Origin: an uncultured Bacteroidota bacterium
Lineage (GTDB): Bacteria; Bacteroidota; Bacteroidia; 2-12-FULL-35-15
Length of the DNA stretch: 8,514 bases
Direction of reading: 5' to 3'
Assembly: GCA_903889605.1 (NCBI GenBank)
Contig: CAISYK010001239.1
Location: 1 to 8,514 of the forward strand
Positions 6,416 through 8,514 of the stretch are shown piece after piece (position 1 is the first letter of the stretch; each line of letters opens with the position of its first letter). The position numbers were made by a program, and so were the translations under genes. The notes below the pieces were generated by a model that was not told the origin of the DNA, did not search any database, and saw only the letters and a program-made list of their open reading frames with translations.

Positions 6416-6903
6416 ATGAATTTCACTCTTAGACCATGGACAATTGACGACTTAGAAAGTTTAGTGAAATATGCAAACAATTACGAAATTGCAAAAAACC
6501 TGACAAACAAATATCCTTTCCCATTTTCAATTGAAAATGGGAAAATTTTCATAGAGTCCGCAATCAAAGAATTCCCTTTTCAGATATTTGCAATTGAGAT
6601 TAATAATATAGCAGTGGGCGGAATCGGCATTCATCCGCAATCAGATATACAATGTAAAAATGCTGAATTAGGTTATTGGCTGGCAGAACCTTTTTGGGGG
6701 CATGGAATAATGACAAACGCAATAATTCAGATGGTAGAATAAACTGGGATTTAAACAGGATTTTCGCAAGACCATTTGGGACTAGCATTGCCTCTCAAAG
6801 AGTTCTTGAAAAAGCAGGTTTTATTTTAGAAGGAAGATTTAAGAATACTTTATTTAAAAACGGCGAATACAATGACGAATTAGTTTAAGCTGTTAGGCTT
6901 TAG
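6416..6903 (+). pseudogene. GNAT-family N-acetyltransferase, frameshifted and truncated
   Basis: The gene is a RimJ/RimL-like acetyl-CoA-dependent acetyltransferase. The first frame (6416-6742) encodes MNFTLRPWTIDDL, AIEINNIAVGGIGIHP and AELGYWLAEPFWGHGIMTNA, which is the acetyl-CoA-binding core, and stops after QMVE. The rest of the domain continues in another frame from about 6742: NWDLNRIFARPFG, ASQRVLEKAGFILEGRF, FKNGEYNDELV. A normal gene would read through this point as roughly VEYGFKN-DLNRIF, so about ten bases appear to be missing. A second lesion is the TAA at 6886-6888, after which GCT GTT AGG CTT TAG (6889-6903) restores the usual ending ELV-Y-AVRL if TAA replaced a TAT/TAC tyrosine codon. 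Two independent lesions argue for a real pseudogene rather than one sequencing error. Its former substrate cannot be told. A 28-bp palindrome lies within it. Confidence 0.88.
6517..6544. repeat. 28-bp perfect palindrome inside the GNAT pseudogene
   Basis: The left arm TTTCCCATTTTCAA (6517-6530) is followed without spacer by its exact reverse complement TTGAAAATGGGAAA (6531-6544). It lies within codons for PFPFSIENGK. Relatives have similar residues here (from memory FPYPYTEEDGK), so the position is normal coding sequence that has become perfectly symmetrical. Confidence 0.95.
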
Positions 6904-7042
6904 GAATGACAAGGATTGTTATACAGACTTTTTTACTTTAATAACCATCATAAACTTTGTTGAAAAATAGCTGCATTTTATTTAAGAAACGGCCAAAATA
7001 CCGGTTTTAAAAAATTCAAATCCTTAAATAAGATAATATTGA

Positions 7043-7058
7043 GATAAAATATTTTATC
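7043..7058. promoter_or_regulatory. 16-bp palindrome upstream of the DUF3820 gene
   Basis: GATAAAATATTTTATC is a perfect palindrome ending 11 bases before the ATG at 7070. Its place suggests an operator or a structured leader. It is very AT-rich in an AT-rich genome, so chance is possible. Confidence 0.4.
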
Positions 7059-7069
7059 AAAGATTAATT

Positions 7070-7297
7070 ATGAATACAAACGAAGCAAACCCGCAGATTT
7101 TATTACAGTTAGTAAGTATGCAGATGCCTTTTGGAAAATACAAAGGCACTATAATATGCAATCTTCCAGTATCCTACCTAGAATGGTTCCAACGGAAAGG
7201 TTTCCCTGAAGGTAAATTGGGCATGATTTTGCAAACCATGCTTGAAATAAAAATGAATGGATTAGAATACTTACTTAATCCGTTGAAGAGAAAATAA
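7070..7297 (+). CDS. DUF3820 family small protein
   Basis: This is a 75-residue soluble protein, full length for its family, with the conserved signatures MPFGKYKGT (19-27), LPVSYLEWFQRKGFPEGKLG (32-51) and NGLEYLLNPL (63-72). Such proteins are small and widespread in bacteria. The Pfam description mentions a putative quorum-sensing-regulated virulence factor, but no biochemical role is established to my knowledge. There is no signal peptide or membrane segment, and it is rich in Lys and Gly. The start is chosen because it gives the usual short N-terminus before MPFGKYKG. It stands alone, separated from the GNAT pseudogene by 166 bp and from pbpC by 160 bp. A 16-bp palindrome just upstream is the only candidate control site. 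Confidence 0.85.
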   Translation: MNTNEANPQILLQLVSMQMPFGKYKGTIICNLPVSYLEWFQRKGFPEGKLGMILQTMLEIKMNGLEYLLNPLKRK

Positions 7298-7411
7298 GGC
7301 AAATTAGTATTAGTAAAAACGAAACACTTATTGCTCAGTAATAAACTAATCTCTAGGTATTTAATGGTTGCTGATAAAACAAGGTTTTACGAATTTACGA
7401 AAATGAATTTG

Positions 7412-7443
7412 TTGCTTTTTTTACATACAGTTTCGTATATTCG
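7412..7443 (+). promoter_or_regulatory. Candidate pbpC promoter (-33 TTG, -7 TATATTCG)
   Basis: TTG at 7412-7414 and TATATTCG at 7436-7443 (one mismatch to TAnnTTTG) are separated by 21 bases, within the range for Bacteroidota promoters. The -7 box ends 14 bases before the putative ATT start at 7458, which would give a leader of about eight bases. Confidence 0.4.
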
Positions 7444-7457
7444 TTTTTTTATAAGTT

Positions 7458-8423
7458 ATTAGTAACCTGAAACAAATTAAATCCATAGTACAGTTTTTAA
7501 AAAGTAAAAAAGGAATAGCCTTGCTGCTCCTTCTAATTCTTTTTATATGGTTTATATTCTGCCTGCCTTCTCCCCTATTTAAAAACAAAACATGCACTGT
7601 TTTAGAAGACAGCAAAGGTAATCTGCTTTCTGCACGTATCGCTGATGATGGTCAATGGCGTTTTCCGAACAGCAAACATATTCCTATAAAATTTACCGCA
7701 AGTATTGTTCAGTTTGAAGACCGCAGTTTTTTTATGCATCCAGGCTTTAATCCATTGGCTTTTGGACGCGCCATTATTCAAAACATAAAAGCAAAAAAAA
7801 TAATTAGCGGCGGAAGCACTTTATCTATGCAGGTTATACGCCTTGCAAGAAAAAGGAAAAACAGAACCGTTTTTGAAAAAATTGCAGAAGTTATTTTAGC
7901 TCTGAGGCTGGAATTAAGTTATTCAAAATCAGAAATACTTAATTTATACGCATCTAATGCCCCTTTCGGAGGAAATGTGGTTGGAATAGACGCTGCTTCA
8001 TGGCGGTATTTCGGCAGAGATGCTGAAAAACTTTCGTGGGCAGAATCAGCTACACTTGCTATTTTACCGAATGCCCCGAGTTTAATTTACCCCGGAAAAA
8101 ATCAGGAACGATTATTTATAAAACGCAATCGTTTACTCGACCAGCTCTTTAAAGCAAAGGCTATTGATAAAGAAACTTGTGAATTGAGCAAACAGGAAGC
8201 ATTACCAGGGAAACCATATCCAATTCCCCAAACAGCGCCGCATTTATTACAGCGGGCGGCCAAGGAAGGATATAATGGGGAACGCATACTATCCACACTG
8301 GATGGGCATTTGCAGGAGCGCTTAAATGAGATCATAGAAAATCATCATAAAATTTTACAGGCAAATGAAATCCATAATGCCTGCGCACTTGTTTTGGATG
8401 TAAATACTGGTAATGTTTTAGCT
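7458..8423 (+). CDS. pbpC: Penicillin-binding protein 1C, 5' part; noncanonical start and abrupt 3' chimera
   Basis: PBP1C is a membrane-anchored enzyme that polymerises glycan strands (GT51 domain) and may cross-link them in the periplasm. Numbered from ATT 7458, a single membrane anchor lies at about 19-37. The GT51 motifs follow in order: EDRSFFMHPG with catalytic E87, GGSTLSMQ (118-125), the E140/E144 helix, and KSEILNLYASNAPFGG (157-172). The start of the transpeptidase domain (ILSTLDGHLQ to LVLDVNTGNVLA) ends at residue 322, where the sequence turns into an unrelated permease. The SxxK active-site region is therefore absent from the window. The frame is open from 7455 but has no ATG, GTG or TTG before the TTG at 7521, which lies inside the membrane segment. 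ATT at 7458 gives MSNLKQIKS-like spacing typical of homologues (from memory). Either ATT is used or the start codon has been lost. Confidence 0.88.
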
Positions 8424-8514
8424 TCTTTGCTTGGGATAATAACTCCATTTTGCACTTGTTCAGCAATACCATTATTTTTTGGATTTATGGAGGCCGGAGT
8501 TCCGCTTGGTGCTA
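8424..8514 (+). CDS. ArsP/YraQ-family permease core fragment fused in frame to pbpC
   Basis: The last 30 complete codons encode GIITPFCTCSAIPLFFGF and then MEAGVPLGA. This is the hallmark core of the permease family that includes E. coli YraQ and the organoarsenical exporter ArsP, with its TPFCxCSxxPLFxGF motif and adjoining membrane helices. It bears no relation to a transpeptidase domain. The N-terminal half expected of a permease is absent, and the rest lies beyond the window. The join to pbpC is in frame with no stop. It may be part of an intact permease gene joined by mis-assembly, or the product of a real deletion that fused two genes. Confidence 0.75.

Noticed and set aside
6676..6888. 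Separate 70-residue gene starting with MAGRTFLGAW
   Set aside because: Its first third is the acetyltransferase core read in the wrong frame. The genuine homology begins only at about 6742, so it is the 3' half of the frameshifted GNAT gene.
8102..8335. Minus-strand open frame within pbpC
   Set aside because: It is antisense to well-conserved GT51 and linker sequence of pbpC and shows no protein signature.

Overview
The window comes from a low-GC bacterium of the phylum Bacteroidota. The evidence is genes that lack Shine-Dalgarno sequences, Bacteroidota-type -7 boxes (TAnnTTTG) very close to start codons, secreted proteins with TonB C-terminal domains, a heptanucleotide repeat encoding SQISNLK-type residues, and a dispersed structured element of the Flavo-1 RNA type. 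Class or genus cannot be fixed from the sequence. Most of the window is ordinary chromosome. I see no phage, insertion sequence, CRISPR array or defence system, and no clearly new multi-gene system.

Left part (1-2506, minus strand): an apparent operon reads prmC, then two tandem paralogues encoding exported proteins with two TonB_C-like domains each. The last of these is cut by the window edge. prmC methylates release factors. The TonB-like proteins probably act in the periplasm.

Middle (2805-5069, plus strand): ribD (riboflavin synthesis) is followed after 15 bp by a saccharopine dehydrogenase/alanine dehydrogenase-like oxidoreductase. An AT-rich 298-bp region with promoters for both directions separates ribD from prmC. 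The following intergenic region (5070-5344) carries a three-way-junction RNA-like element and a run of eight G residues. It is bounded on the right by a convergent TerC-family membrane protein gene (5345-6112, minus).

Right part (6113-8514, plus strand): a decayed GNAT acetyltransferase pseudogene has a frameshift, a terminal nonsense codon and a 28-bp perfect palindrome. It is followed by a small intact DUF3820 gene and the 5' part of a penicillin-binding protein 1C gene (pbpC). pbpC has no ATG/GTG/TTG where its N-terminus should begin; an ATT sits at the expected place.

The oddest feature is at the right edge. At about 8411-8424 the pbpC reading frame changes abruptly, in frame, into the conserved core of an unrelated ArsP/YraQ-type permease. 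This is either a real gene fusion or deletion, or an assembly chimera. It should be checked first.
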